Assembly: GCF_001949145.1 (NCBI RefSeq) | Contig: NW_019091359.1 | Span: 3,310,036 to 3,374,035 of the forward strand | Source: Acanthaster planci | Lineage: Eukaryota; Echinodermata; Asteroidea; Valvatida; Acanthasteridae | Direction of reading: 5' to 3' | DNA: 64,000 nt | Shown: positions 21,119 to 34,166 of the stretch, piece after piece | Layout: every line of letters starts with the position of its first letter | Position numbering within the stretch: the stretch's first letter is position 1 | Made by a program: the position numbers and the translations under genes | The notes under the pieces: model-generated | Told to the model about the DNA's origin: nothing | The model's input: the letters and a program-made list of their open reading frames with translations, nothing else | The model's database searches: none

Positions 21119-24100
21119 ATGGCGAATCCTCCAAATCGCAGAGCAACGCCGGTTGCAAATGCTCCTTCAAAGCTTCTCTCCCAGTCTGAAAATGATCAAG
21201 TATTTAACCTTCTCGGTAGAAGATGTTCGGTAAGTCGTTGTTTGAATGTTGTGAGAAATCAGCAAATTAATAGGCCTAGTTTACACAAAATTAAGGAAGT
21301 TTCACACCAGCATGACTAGGCTCACGCTAACCCCATACATACCATATTACTAGTTCAACGTTATCAATAATGTTACGCCCCAACTATAGATAGCATAAGC
21401 CCCAACTGTAGTGCTGCAGTTGAGCTGGCCCAACTATTGTTGACCAATGTCTGTGGGAAATGTCTCAACATTATCCAAGTCAATGTGTCTCACAGTCACA
21501 CTTGACACAATTCATCAAAAATGTGGCACTTACACCTGTGACCAATGACATGGCAAAATTGTAAACAATATGACTTTGGCACATGCCGGGCACATCATGC
21601 ACACAGGACCTCTCTGCTATAGTTGGGCCGGTCCAACTGTAGCACTCTAAAAAAAAAAATACATCTTGAAAATGTAGCACTCTAGTTGGAACTTGCCCAA
21701 CTATAGTTGGGATGGGCCCAACTATAGTTGGGACTGATGCTATAATTGGGGCGTAACAATAACAATACATGTATCACGAAGTCATGTAAGTATCAGTCTC
21801 GCACTCCGCCTGTTTCCTGTACAAAAAAAGCACGAAAACAGAAGAAACATTACACTTACATGATTGGGCTGTTGGGGAAGAGTTCCACAGACGGGCGCCA
21901 GTAAGCCTGCAGAAAGCAAAAACATGTCCAGAGAAGTTCATTTTAGGACAGTAGGTTTTTTAGGAGGGAAAAAACCCCAAGTGGCTATCAGTACGGCAGC
22001 CGTAATGCATCTCCCATTTTCTATCGTTGCGGCACTGAACTGCGCAAGTGCGAAGACGTAGCTGATCATCACGATGGTTTATATATTTTAAAATTACCTG
22101 GGTCGCTGAATGCTTGTGGCCGAGTGGTCAAGGTGGAAGGTTTGGAACCACTGGTGTGTGAGTTCGAATCCGTGCTTGGACCATTTTATTTCATGTTTTA
22201 TACCATAATTGTTTTTTATGTTGGTTTCTAATTGTATAGGCCTAAGCAGGAAATTTTTTTCTTTTCTTATCGGAGGCTTTGGAGAATTTTTTTTAAAGGG
22301 AAATAAAGTCCGAAATCTGCGCAAAGTTGGCGGGCTTGCGCAGTTGCAGTGCCGTAACGATAGAAAATGGGAGATGCTTTATGGCTGCCGTAACAACAGC
22401 CACGGCGAAAGTCATGTAGGCTTACTAGTTTTTTAGACCAGTCTAAGTGGCGTCTGTATTGTATGGAACTCCTTCCCTGCCACCCTTTTTCAGAATAAAT
22501 CACGGTCAGTAGGGCCTACGTCACATTTGCTAGCGTGGGAGTCATTTCACTGATTCAAGTCCCCCCCCAAGAACCCAATGTACCTGTCCCCCACAAAAGT
22601 GAACATTGTGTAATGTTCGGCGAATGAATGCTTGCGATTGTAATTGTTGTAGACAATTTGTTCCCCTCTAGCCATGCTAGCTTTGTTCACTAAAATCAGT
22701 GTGGCAATGGAACAGGAAATTTGCTTATTATTATTTGTTTGGCAGGCAGTTTGCATTAATTCATCACTCTTAGAAATTAGAAAATTACAAAATCATACAT
22801 ACATATATGTCAGATGTAATAGGGACATGAAAAAAATTGAACCCCTATTTTCTGGAATTATCCTGTGTACATGCGTGTACTGTGCACAAGTTCAGTGCAA
22901 TTCTGTCAACTCATCTCAGTAACTCAAAGTTGACTCAAAACTCCACTTACATGTTTCTCAATGACAGTCTTCATTCCAGCCCACAGAATAGGGTATGTAG
23001 AAAAGTACCCCGCTAACTCAAAATTCCCACACCATTATGTCCGCTTAACTCAAAAGTTTTTGAATTGCTGATCCCAAAAGACTGCTGCCAAATCACTGAA
23101 AATGAATTGGAAAAGAATGCAAGACTGTAATCATGAGTCATTTCTGCCAACTACACTTCATCTTTTTAGCATGAGGACATTTAAATATCCCACTATTTGG
23201 GATATTAGGACTTTAATTGCGTGTGTTTATGCGTGACACAGATTTATCCGTGTGTGCATGCAGCTTTTGAAATGTGCATGTGATTGACTTAACGTTATTC
23301 ATCCTTAATAGCCAATCAGCGTCATTTTTGTATTCTACACGACCAAAGGCTAATGAAGGAACACACATGCAGCCCAGAGTGTCTATATCACGTTTCTTGA
23401 CACATTCAATGAAGCATTTCCTAGAATCTTCCTCAAACCCTCCGCAAACCCACTGCCCTCTACACGGTGTCCTCGATGATACATGTACTGCTGCTTACCA
23501 ATCAATTTCGACATGCTTTAATTCATTTTGTACTGCTTCGTTCTCATGAAGAACTCTTTTGACATCGTATCCACATAGCCACCAACCAGGCACTCATTTT
23601 GGATTTAGAATTTTTTCGTCCTCTTTCCCTTCACTTTGTGTACAAATCCCAAAACCACTTTGTCACCATAGAAAATATATCACCCTTTCAGGCCAAATTC
23701 ACCAAAGAAAAGTGGCTCTGGAACCATTGTGATTAATGTGCTGTATTTCTTTCTTCCTTTTTCTGATGACAGACTTTGACAACGGCTGTAGTGCAGGTGT
23801 TTTTGGCCCAGCCTCCTAACTCCTGGACTAAGAAATGCTGTGGTGTAGCTTGCTTCGTTAAAGACACCAACAATCGATCTTACTACATCAGAGTTTTTGA
23901 TATTGTGGTAAGCTCCAGCCAGGTTCAGTGATGATTTTTCACCCACTTTTTTCACAAGAGGTATCTTGAGACAAATTTTTGGAGGGGTTTTGAAATCATA
24001 AACGTTTCCATCTTTGCGCTGTTAGAGTTAATGCTCTTATTCTGTATTTATTGATAGCATGTGGAAAATGTTGTCCATTGTTTTTACCAAGGAAAATGAA

Positions 24101-27100
24101 ACAAGCTTATAAAAAAAAAGTGAAATCACGCTGTTGGCTGTGTTAGGAATAATTGTCTTTTGCAACCCTTTCCAATGTTTTTATTTTTGCAGAGAGGAAT
24201 GAAAGTTTGGGAACAAGAACTTTACAATCAGTTCAAGTACTTTGTTGTTGAGGGCAAGCAGTTTTTCCACACGTTTGCAACAGATGTGAGTATTCTAAGT
24301 CTATGGAGGATCTGTAGAACTGTGGAGTGTTTAGAAAATTAGACCTTTCACAGTAGTTTAACTTGAAATTCTTGTAAATCTATCCAGCTGTTTGGGATTT
24401 TTTTCATAGTTCATATTACTCTAGGACGTCATGAGGACTCATAAATCACTTCCTCAAAACAGTTCATTGTACCAAACTACATGTACGATACACAGGTCTT
24501 ACAGAGTTACTTGTTACAACCATAAAATGATTTAAACTGTCAAAATCCCCCGATAAAATCTGTCAATGTAGGTGTGGACTCTAATATGGAAGATAATTTG
24601 CATGACTTTTCGTTTCTTGACTGCCTACGTTTAGACTTGCTGGGCTGGCCTGAACTTTGCCAGTGATGCTGAAGCTAATGAATTCTCCAAGTGCATCACC
24701 GATAAGATTAAGGACAAGCAGCGGCGTAGAGAAGGTAAGTTGGGGGTCCTCACACTGGAAGCTAAGTTGGGGGTCCTCACACTGGAAGGTATTAAAGTCA
24801 AGGGTCTTCACACCGCTTGTGTGTCAGACAGTGCCATAAAATTAACTTCCATCCAAGTGCCAAAAAAACATGGAAAAAGGGGATCATGTATGTCTACCAC
24901 ATGGCAAGACAACATTTAGTTTCAATTTAAACAATTGTTGACCGCTGTTGTGTGAGATATGACGTTTTGAACACCCGAGGGATGAATAGGGCCCTGAGGC
25001 AAAATGATTTGTCATACCCCTGTCTTGATTAAAGAATTTATCCAAAGAAACAAGCTCCAAATTTCGGAAGATGACAGGCCTTCCGTCAAAAAGTATAATT
25101 AACCCTAACAAACATAAACGATATTTTCTGCAAAAGCTGTATTCCCTTACTTTTTTTCATTGTGTAAACTTTAATGTGAAAGTAGGGGGGGTACCATCGA
25201 GTACAAGTTCACATGTCATGTAGTCTGATTAGCGTTCCCTTCATTACCTTTTACGCTGCGGGGACGGGAACAAGTCTGTTATATGAGCATGATCAATGAT
25301 CAAATTCCCTGGTAGCCTATGCACAAAACTTATCATGGGTACCAAACAAAACTGACGGAGGGGAAATATTCACTCTCAGACTTCCCAAAGTTCTTCCGTC
25401 TCACGTGCATGCACACGCACGCATTATCGGCAGAATGAGATATCTCGCAGTGAGTGTGATATGCAGATATGTCGTCCTGTCGTGATCGTTTTGGGCCAAT
25501 AAACAGACAGTATCCAAGACAGAGATATGACCATGCCATTTGAACCACAAATTTTCATAACACTAATGTAAAAGTTGTGATTGATGCATGATTTCATTCC
25601 CAATTTAGACAAAAAGCGCCGTGCCCCTGATGCACCTCCACAGAAACGCCCCAACGTTGCTCCTCCGGTCCCAGCGCAGAACACATGTAAGTACACCCAC
25701 AGTGTCAAACTGGTCAAACTTAGCTACGAGGAAGCTCCGTCAGGGGTGTGTTCAACTGCACAATATTTGGCATACATATGCATATGACTAACAACGTTAT
25801 ACAAGGTACATGTATGTACATGTATGGCTATTGAACGTGCCCCAGGTCTTCGCATGGGGGAGGTTCTACAAGGTTCGCGTCAATCCATCACTGGAGTGCA
25901 AATCAGCCCCTCCAGTTGCATTATCGGAGGGAGGGGTTCTCTTCCAAAAATGCCCGAGTACTGCCTGCATCTTAGCTGGACAAGCGAGGCCAGTAATATC
26001 CTAGCAATACTAGTAGTGTTTTGCTTGCAATTAAATACAAATTATTGCTGTGACCAGGAAATAGAGAGAGAAAAATCCCTGATATTAGACCACCTTTTGG
26101 CCATCGTGAATAATGTTGATACACTTCCATTATCCATGCAGAGTTTGTAATTTTATTCTCCTCCCTCCAATACATCAGTTTTCAATGACTTGGTACAAAT
26201 TCGGCTATGACTGGTCAACAAAATGTTGACTTCTACTGGAAAGCTAAGTTCATCAGGAACAAAATGGACTATTTCATCACAGGGAGTGATCATGAAATCT
26301 CGTAAAATACACCTTTGTACAAATGCCGTAATAAAAATGATTTTTTTAAACAAAATCTTGTAAACAACGGGGCTATTTATTCCCAAAATAACTCCAAAAG
26401 AAAGCATTCATTAAGGGCAATGACTACACATATGGATTTAGGGCACGACGTAATACAAGCAACTGCACAAGCATTAATTTGATGTTGTCATGAGATCAAA
26501 CCAAGCACCAGCAAATGCATGAATATTCATGTTCATATCCTATACTTCAGTGCACAAAGTTTTAAGGATACAGAGTACCAGTGAAAACTTGCGGCGGCGA
26601 TCATAGGGTACAAATAGACAAAGGGTTTTTGTGGTTGTGAAACAGATTGTGCATAGCAAGTGCTTAAAGCACTCTGGCTAGGGACATACCTGGCATGCCA
26701 GAAAGCGATAAATGGCCGGATGTTATAGCCCGGGTAGTTCAAACTCCTTCTGTGTCCTTCCTCTATGTAAGGAAATTCCTTGAAACAACTGTGAAATAAA
26801 ATGGATTGGGGGGTGTTCAGGTAAAATTAGAATAAAAATTAAAAATTAATAGTAAAATTCTAAATCAAAATTGTTGGAAATCCCTCATTGTATAGACTTC
26901 TTTTGACTCTTTGACTAAAACAGGTATTTATGATGGTGTACTATTTACAACGAACATTTCTTTCTCTCTCTTGCCTCCCTCCAGGCGACGCAACCAGACG
27001 ATGCGACGGCATGACGACTCCCTTGTGTCATGCTGTCGGGTTGAACCGTCGCATTCTTGCCATTTTGTTTGTACACACACGTCGCATCGTGCCATCGCCC

Positions 27101-30100
27101 GTCGCATTGTGCTGTCTTAGGTCCTTTCCTTGTTGCATTTTTTTCTGCCTAAACATCGCCCCTTCCGTCGCCTGTCGGGTCATACTGTCAAGCATCGCGT
27201 CATATGTCGTGTCGTGCATCGTTTTGCCTGATGCACGACGCGACACGTCGTGTGCTGTCGCCCTTTATTTCGTGGTGTTTATAGAGGGCGCCTTTACTGT
27301 TTTCTTTCATTTCCGTCCACCTTTCTTGCAAAGTACGTGCAGTTTGCTCTTTGGTGTTGATTTTTCATTGTTTTATATAATTGATTCATTAATTTGATTA
27401 ATTTCTGTCATATTTTATTGAAAAAATAAAGAGCAAAAGAAAATCCGAATATGTAGGAATTGCTCTCTCAAAATAAGTGGAAACCGCAAGCTCAGAATTT
27501 GTCACTCCTTAATTTCCCAGCCAAGACACATTTCTTTTGTTTTCTCTCATTTCCATCCATCGCGTTTGCAAAATACATGCCCTGAGCTGCAGGCGTTGAT
27601 TTTTTTTGGAGGGACAGCACGACGCAACGGGCGACGCACGATGCAACACGTCGTGTGTGTACAAACGAAATGGCAAGAAGGCGACGGTTCAACACAACGG
27701 CACGACGCAAGGGAGTCGTCATGCCGTCGCGTCATCTGGTTGCATCGCCTGGAAGGAGGCAAGAGAGAGAGAGAAATGTTTGTCGTAAATAGTGCACCAT
27801 AATTTTAGAATGGAAGTAAATATGTGTTTGGTCGGTCTTGGGAGAGTTATTGCTGATAATGCTCTCGCCTGCAGCTCGGGCAGTAGTCACATCCATTCTC
27901 CTGAGCCGGTCTTCAATGCACATTTAAGACCAGCCAAGCACAATTTATTCCCTTATTCAGACTCATTTACACAGAATGCGAAAGGTTACATATCTTCTGA
28001 TGCACTACACTTAACCTTTGCAGCTCTCGTGGCAATCTCCACAGATCTGTGTCAATTTCTGCACTAACTGTCTCTCACCCAAGCCTCTTACTTTTGTTAG
28101 TTTACTGCTAATGCTCAGTAGAATTCTAGTGTGCATATCATCTAGAGTACCTAGTATGACAGTCACAGAAAGCTGAGGTCGTAGACCCAGGGCCTATTTG
28201 TTCTAGATACAGCACTGTCCAAAATTTGCTGAACTATTGATGTTACATTTTGAAGATTTCATGCTTCTGCAAAGTAATACCTACATGTACCGTAATATCG
28301 GAGTTGGCAAACTGTTCCAAGTGGTATGGACATATGTGATAGACTTTCAAATTTTCATGGATCTTGCTAAAGATTTTGGCATTTGTTAGGCTGGATTTAT
28401 TTAGCCAAACCGCCTTCTTGTTGGTGGTTTCAGTGTTGCAACTTTTTGCTATCATGTCATTGTGCTTTTATTTGAATAAGAACTAGATGTTGAGTTACTA
28501 TAATCCAACAACCATTGCAAAAGTTTCCAATTTTTGAAGCAAATTGTTACAATCAGCAAGTTAATGCCAGATAAGTTGAAATTTTGTATTTATTCACATA
28601 CTGACTTCTCCAAATGTGCTATGCATATATTTCTTCCTGCTGTAATAAGAGCACCAATTGACATTTTATTTTTCCTCACCAACTGTCACCACCAGCACGA
28701 AGACGGAAATCATCAGTTCTCTCACCATCCCATTCTGATACCAGATTACAATATCAGAGTGGATCGCCAGGCAATCAACGGCGTAGCCGGCGTTTCTCAT
28801 CCAGTGACTCTCATTCCCCCAGTCATGGTACCGGTAGTAGGTCATTTTCTTAACGATACCCTCCCCCCTGACCCTTTCCCAGCCCCTCCCCCAGCCTTCT
28901 CCCATGGGAAATCCACAACTCTCTGCTGGTAGTCTGTTTGCATAAGCTTTGCCTCTCTTTTTCTATGATACACCCCTCTAAGCATCAGGGCTTCCGCATG
29001 TGTCTTGTCTTGAGATTTCAATTTTTTAACTCCAAGATGCTTGTAGGTTTTCCTGCGTGCGTTAGTGAGCATGGTGATCGAAATGCATAACTCTTGTTCA
29101 ACTAATATGCATTTTTGTTGGGATTTTTCATGAGGAGTTGAACAACCTTTGTGAGACGGTGAAGGATGCTAATGATTGATTGCTGTGTATCTGAGCAAGG
29201 CCTGCCTATTGGATATTGAGATGTCCTTGTTTTCTACTTTCAAGAGGTGGTGAAATTATTTGTCAAAATTTGTCTCAGAGTTCAATGGTTATTTCAAAAC
29301 TGAGCAAAGATTAACATATTTTTTCACTGATGAAATGAAATACCTTTGTAAATGTCTAATCAGAGTCATATGTAGTACGCTGTGTCTGTATTTGTATTTC
29401 CCACTTTTATGTTAGGATAGAAAATGAACGTTTACCATCAGAAGATAAATGCCTTTTCCCCGATGATGTGTATTGTATTGAACCTACTTCACAGGCCCAA
29501 TCTCACCTTTCATGATTTTGAATTCTCCAGCCATATGTGTTCAGTAGTAATTGAAGAGAATCTTGTGGGTTGTGCATACGTCACCCACTTGTAGCAAAGC
29601 ATGCTGTTAAGTTGTCTTTGGTGCCAAGAAGTGTCTAACTTACAATACTGCACTGAAAGGTCACACATGCCACTGGTCCATCCTAAGAGCCCCACTTAGC
29701 ATTTGTAGAAGGGTAGTGTGGTTTAGGCTCATGGCCATGCTTCAGCAGTTAGTTAACCTTGTAAATAACAGGATGCTACATGTAGTCAAACTAATAAATT
29801 CCCACTTTGTGTATTATTACTTTGGTTGTTAGCTGTTGAAAAATCACTGCATTGTGTAATCTTGTTTTGAAGCGTCTATGAAGTCCGACAGTGTCCATTC
29901 CAACGTCATTGATGTACTTAACCATGACAGCAATATGAAGTGTATTTTAAAATCTAGTTTACTAACCTCAGGTGATTCTCTTGCAGATATAGCAACAGCC
30001 AGCATGCTTTTACATGTTCTCTGCATATGTCTTAAATGTTTTGTAATATTGTTTTAGAACCTTTGATTTTCCCCAATCTGTTTGTCTTTTTTTTGTCAAG

Positions 30101-33100
30101 AGCAATACAGTTGTTACACTGAATTTTTTCTTAAGGAATTCAAAGCATTATAGGAAATTGTGCCATTTGTTCAAATCAGCTGTAATGTGCAATCGTAACA
30201 TTTTCAAAGCCAGCATTAATTGCAGATGTTCCTCTATTCCACTTCTACCCTATAGAGAGATGGTAACAGAGGGCTGGAATGCTATAGTTTAAAACTTACT
30301 CTGCAAACGTGGCAGAATGTTACGAATATTATTTTGAAGAGCTTTTGTTTTGCTGCCAGCCTAAATACAGATCAGATTACAAATCTGCCTTAGAGGAACC
30401 TTCTGCACTGTTTTGGTTGTCAAAATGCAAAGTCAATCCATTGGGAAAATGGTTTATCAGTGCTTGAGCAAGATGGACTCAGCTGCTTTTACACCTTTGC
30501 AGATATGGCCTGTAGAATACTTCCATAGTAGGTCTTTTACTGCTGTCTCTTGATTCAAATCCCTTGAGCAATTTACTTTCATTTTGTCATACCTGCTTAG
30601 CCATAGCAAAGTTTCCCACTCTGGATGTCTGTTGTTAGTCTGCATTTTCATTGGCAGTAGACTTTCTTATTGACAAATTTCTCCTCTTCCCTGCGGGAAT
30701 TTACTTTAAAATGGCAAACAAGAAAGCAAGCTTAGCCATTAATTTTCAAGCAGATTGTTTTGGTAAAATTCCCATATGTTCCTCGTGTTTAAAGCATCAG
30801 AACGAGGATGGACACCCCTTAACCAGCTCCATTTTATTTTTTCAGTAACGTTGTTCACTGTATACATTCTTTGATATTTGGTTTCACTTTTCATGTAGCA
30901 TCCCATAACACCCAGCCCCCATCACCGACCATTGATACTTCCACAACTAAGAAGAAAGACAAGAAGAAAGACAAAGGCAAGAAGGGGAGACTTACCAAGG
31001 CTGACATTGGAACGCCAAGTGATTTCAAGTAAGTGGTATTGTTGACTTGTGACTTTCTCAGTTTGTGAATTTGGAAACCAATTAAATCTCTAGCATTGGC
31101 ATTTTTTTACTGAATTGTCCAGTAAATGTCAAATTAATGGGCCATAGCTTTTAACTGTTAATTAACTGAAATTATACATTTAATGTAATCACTGTACTAT
31201 TTTTAAGGTTTCCACTTTTTGTCTCTAGGCATGTCAGCCATGTTGGATGGGACCCACAAAAGGGTTTTGATGTAAGTTTCATTTGATCACTAGTTGATAT
31301 CAGTACACTTTTGCTTGGCTAACTTTCATTTTCCCATTTAAAACTGGTGACTTCATATATGTATTTCACATGTGGAGTAACTAGTTCACATTCGTATCAC
31401 ATTCTTGTGCAATTTCTGGAGTGAAGCACTACAAAGCAAAGGTATGCCATCTGAAAGTCTGTTTTTCAAGGAGACAGATTGAGAGAGAAAAATGAGAAAC
31501 ATAAAGATGATACATCACAAAGATGTGATGAATGTATTAAAAATTGGCGGGCAGTATTGCCGTGTGAGCATGGCAAACAGTATATTTGTAGCCAATCATT
31601 TTCATATGAGATGTTTATCGACTTTCCTTTCACAGAAACCCTCGTGGATTCAATTAACATGGTCCAAGAATGACTTGCAATTTGTCCCCTGAATTATTTA
31701 TTCTAGATTGATGAAATGGACCCGGAAGTCAAAACCTGGTTCCAGAACATTGGCGTTTCTGAAGCTGAGCTCAAGGACCAGAATACTGCGGCTTTCATCA
31801 AAGATTTTGTGGAAGAACATGGAGGATTTGCCGCCATCAAGGATGACTTGGCTGGTAAGCACACAGTTATTCTCAGTATCTCTAAACAACAGTATCAGTG
31901 TAATGCAGGACAAGTTCAAGATATATTATTGAAAACAGAATGACAACTGCCGTTCCAAAAGTATTTGAAATTATTTCACAGGTCCCGTTTGTGACTGGTC
32001 ATGGTATTTCTTTTTCATTTTTTCAGTTGTTCATTTGAAAGTTTGTTTACTGATGTTAAGCTTGAAAAGAATAAGATTTATTTGAATTTTTGTCATGTTT
32101 TGTTTTTTGTCAGTCTTTAAATTTTTTTGGCCATGTTTTAAACACAGGGACAGCATAAAAAAACTTGGCCTGGTCTAATAATTGTTTTTGTTTTCACGTG
32201 TTATTTGTCAAGGGCGAAAGCGAGGTGGTTCAGCCCCTCCTCCACCACCCCCTTCCCGTGGCTCAGCTCCACCCCCTCCTCCTCCTGGTAATCGTGGGCC
32301 ACCCCCTCCCCCACCCCCTAGTCGAGGGCCTGCACCCCCTCCCCCTCCCTCATCCCGTGGGGCACCGCCTCCACCTCCACCATCTAGAGCTCTGCCCCCG
32401 ACTCCCCCATCTATGGCTCCGCCCATGCCTCCTCCAAGCATGATTTACGCTGCTTCTACTCCAGCTCCCCCACCCCCGCCCCCATCCATGGGAGGCGGAG
32501 GGGGAGGACCCCCTCCCCCACCACCCCCACCACCCCCAGCAGTGGGAGCAGCCCCACCCCCTCCCCCTATCGGAGGCGGGGGCGGGGGTGGGGGTGGTCG
32601 TGCGGGGCTTCTAGATGGTATCCATAAGGGGGTTGCCTTGAAGCGTGTGGATCCAGATGACCGACCAGCACCTGCTAGTGATGGGCGTGGTGCTCTACTT
32701 GATCAGATCAGGGCAGGAAAAGCTCTCAAGCAGGTAGGAGAATACTGTTTTCAAGAAATCTCAACTTTTGCTGGTTTTATGATAATCAGGGCTTATCACA
32801 TTGGTATCTCAACATTTATAACAGCTCAAAGAAGCTAGAAGAGCTTTGAGATATATTTTTAGTGAAACAAATTTTATACAAAAAATGTCTGAGCAAATAT
32901 AAAGGGACTTGAGAAAAGTACAAAAAAAAAATAACAAGAAAGATACCCGTCGGTTGATGTTAGAAGATACACCATAAGTGAACGCCGTGATATTCCCTTA
33001 CAGGTGGACATGTCTGAACGTGAGGCAGATGTTTCTCCTGGAGTACCTCAAGATGGTCTTGGGGCGGCACTGTTAAACGCCTTACAGATGAGAAGTAATG

Positions 33101-34166
33101 CAATCCACTCTGGTAAGCATGAGATGTGTACATTAACCACTACCTGCCGGGTGGATTTCTCTTCAGCGGGATGTGATTGCGAAACCTTTTCAAGATTTTC
33201 CATTTTGAAAATTCTTCAAAAATTCATGTGTTCATTTACTGGACGTTTACACCCACACAAACGACTCTCTGAAAGGAAACCTTCATTGACGCCCAAGTAT
33301 TCAACCCAAGCCTGCAGCCCAGTAAAAGAGAGCCCAGGATTGTGTGGTGTTGCATAATTTCTTTTGTTCTGGTGAATGCCAGTAGCGTCTTTTCATACGC
33401 GACTGGATTAGCGAGCAGTGGCGTTATGTCACTCATCAATGGGGCCATTGAGTACTTTTGTCCGTGGTGCTACATGTAATCCGCAGGCGCGCTATGCCCA
33501 AAACAGTGGTATAGTGTTTCAAAACAGTGCCGGATTTCCTTCCAAAAAATGGAAGGTGAAAAATGACGGCAATTCCCAGTAGCAGGCCCTTTGTTCCGAG
33601 TACAGTCTTTTGTTACACAGACTAGCTCTTTTGTCCAAAACCGGGCACCCTGGCTCTGTGTATAAACACACGGTTCCCGAAACCAGGTTCCCCAGCAGGA
33701 AGTGGTTCAGCTTTATTCTATGTTAATTTAGTTCCTGTGCATGCAGCAGCCCAAGGGCAAGGTACAGGATGATTACAAGTGACAATAAATAAAAAAGTCA
33801 AGAAATGTTCCTTGTAAGAGATGGAAGAAAAACCATTGTCAAATATCCCAGGGAAAATCCAAGGAGTTAGATAGGGACTGAAAACCCAATCCACGGGCTG
33901 ACCTCGACGGCATATGAACCTTGAGTCATTCACGTTTCAGAGGTGGAAAGTTGGCAAAAATACTACTGTGCCAACCTGAGGCTCATGTGTTATCAGTTCA
34001 AAAAAACTCAAGTTCCACCCTCGCTGTTCTTGTAGGTCCTGGAGTAATACCTTCACTGAATTAAGTTCTTTTCCTTTGTCATTTAATCACCTCATTCCAT
34101 GCAGAAGGCAGTGATGACGATTCTGACGATGATGACTTTGATGATGATGATGATGAATGGGATTAG
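21119..34166 (+). CDS. WASL: Neural Wiskott-Aldrich syndrome protein (N-WASP), complete, 12 coding exons
   Basis: Exons: 21119-21229, 23773-23907, 24193-24285, 24635-24734, 25609-25686, 28696-28833, 30899-31028, 31229-31271, 31707-31854, 32213-32733, 33004-33112 and 34105-34166. They join in phase to 555 residues, or 509 if exon 6 is skipped (human about 505). The WH1 domain spans about residues 20-140 (WEQELYNQF, FFHTFATD). A Lys-rich basic region precedes the CRIB motif at about 254-270 (IGTPSDFKHVSHVGWD). The proline-rich region is about 327-450, two WH2 motifs (LLDGIHKGVALKRV, LLDQIRAGKALKQV) lie at 455-500, the central helix (AALLNALQMRSNAIH) at about 515-535, and a poly-Asp tail ends EWD. 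Known role: Cdc42- and PIP2-gated activator of Arp2/3 actin branching. All functional modules are present, so it should be active. The start ATG is the first in frame and sits before the conserved WH1 head. Confidence 0.96.
21372..21757. mobile_element. 386-bp MITE-like element in WASL intron 1
   Basis: Terminal inverted repeats GTTACGCCCCAACTATA (left) and TATAATTGGGGCGTAAC (right) bound the element. AATAAT before it and AATAAC after it could be a target-site duplication. Inside are several CCAACTATAGTTGG palindromes. There is no transposase. Confidence 0.75.
21981..22403. mobile_element. Foldback element with a tRNA-like core, WASL intron 1
   Basis: The left arm (21981-22055) and right arm (22334-22403) are near-perfect inverted repeats of about 70 bases. 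Both carry GGCAGCC, ATCTCCCATTTTCTATCG (reversed on the right) and CTGCGCAA. Between them, 22111-22180 resembles a class II tRNA. No transposase was found. Confidence 0.8.
22111..22180 (+). repeat. tRNA-Ser/Leu-like pseudogene inside the foldback element
   Basis: TGGCCGAGTGG (22117-22127) is a textbook A box and GAGTTCGAATCC (22160-22171) a textbook B box. The spacing is that of a tRNA. Acceptor and T stems do not close, so this is a SINE head or tRNA pseudogene rather than a working tRNA. Confidence 0.55.
24731..24815. repeat. 27-bp tandem repeat spanning the WASL exon 4 splice donor
   Basis: Three copies start at 24731, 24758 and 24785 (the last degenerate). Copy 1 contains the real exon end and GTAAGT donor; copy 2 has CTAAGT in that place; copy 3 has GTATTA. 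Confidence 0.85.
26931..27802. mobile_element. CGTCG-rich foldback element, copy 1 (WASL intron 5)
   Basis: The left arm begins ATGGTGTACTATTTAC (26934 on) and the right arm ends GTAAATAGTGCACCAT (ending 27800). Inside each arm follow a TCTCTCTCTTGCCTCC tract and several hundred bases of short GTCGYRTCG-type repeats, inverted between the arms. The middle (about 27270-27580) is AT-rich. Apparent ORFs of up to 155 aa are the repeat translated. Confidence 0.85.
28696..28833 (+). CDS. WASL: WASL exon 6: Arg/Ser-rich, phase-symmetric candidate cassette exon
   Basis: The exon is 138 bases, phase 1 at both ends, and encodes 46 residues rich in Ser, Arg and His (for example RRRKSS, GNQRRSRRFSSSDS). 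Joining exons 5 and 7 directly also keeps the frame, so it can be included or skipped. It lies between WH1 and the basic/CRIB region, where vertebrate N-WASP has no such segment that I know of. The acceptor CACCACCAG is good; the donor GTAGTA is weak, which fits regulated use. The exon is supported by open frame and phase, not by homology. Confidence 0.6.
34105..34166 (+). CDS. WASL: WASL last exon, acidic C-terminal tail
   Basis: The exon encodes EGSDDDSDDDDF, five Asp, EWD and a TAG stop. This is the acidic motif with the conserved penultimate-region Trp that binds Arp2/3. The Asp run is coded by a GAT/GAC microsatellite, so its length may vary. Confidence 0.93.

Noticed and set aside
26930-27397. 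155-aa plus-strand ORF, and a similar 177-aa ORF at 52930-53463
   Set aside because: Both are the CGTCG-repeat arms of foldback elements in translation (Arg/Ser/Val/Cys runs), not genes.
32208-32441. Gly-rich minus-strand ORF opposite the WASL proline-rich region
   Set aside because: It is the mirror of proline codons (CCN gives GGN/NGG) and has no independent support.
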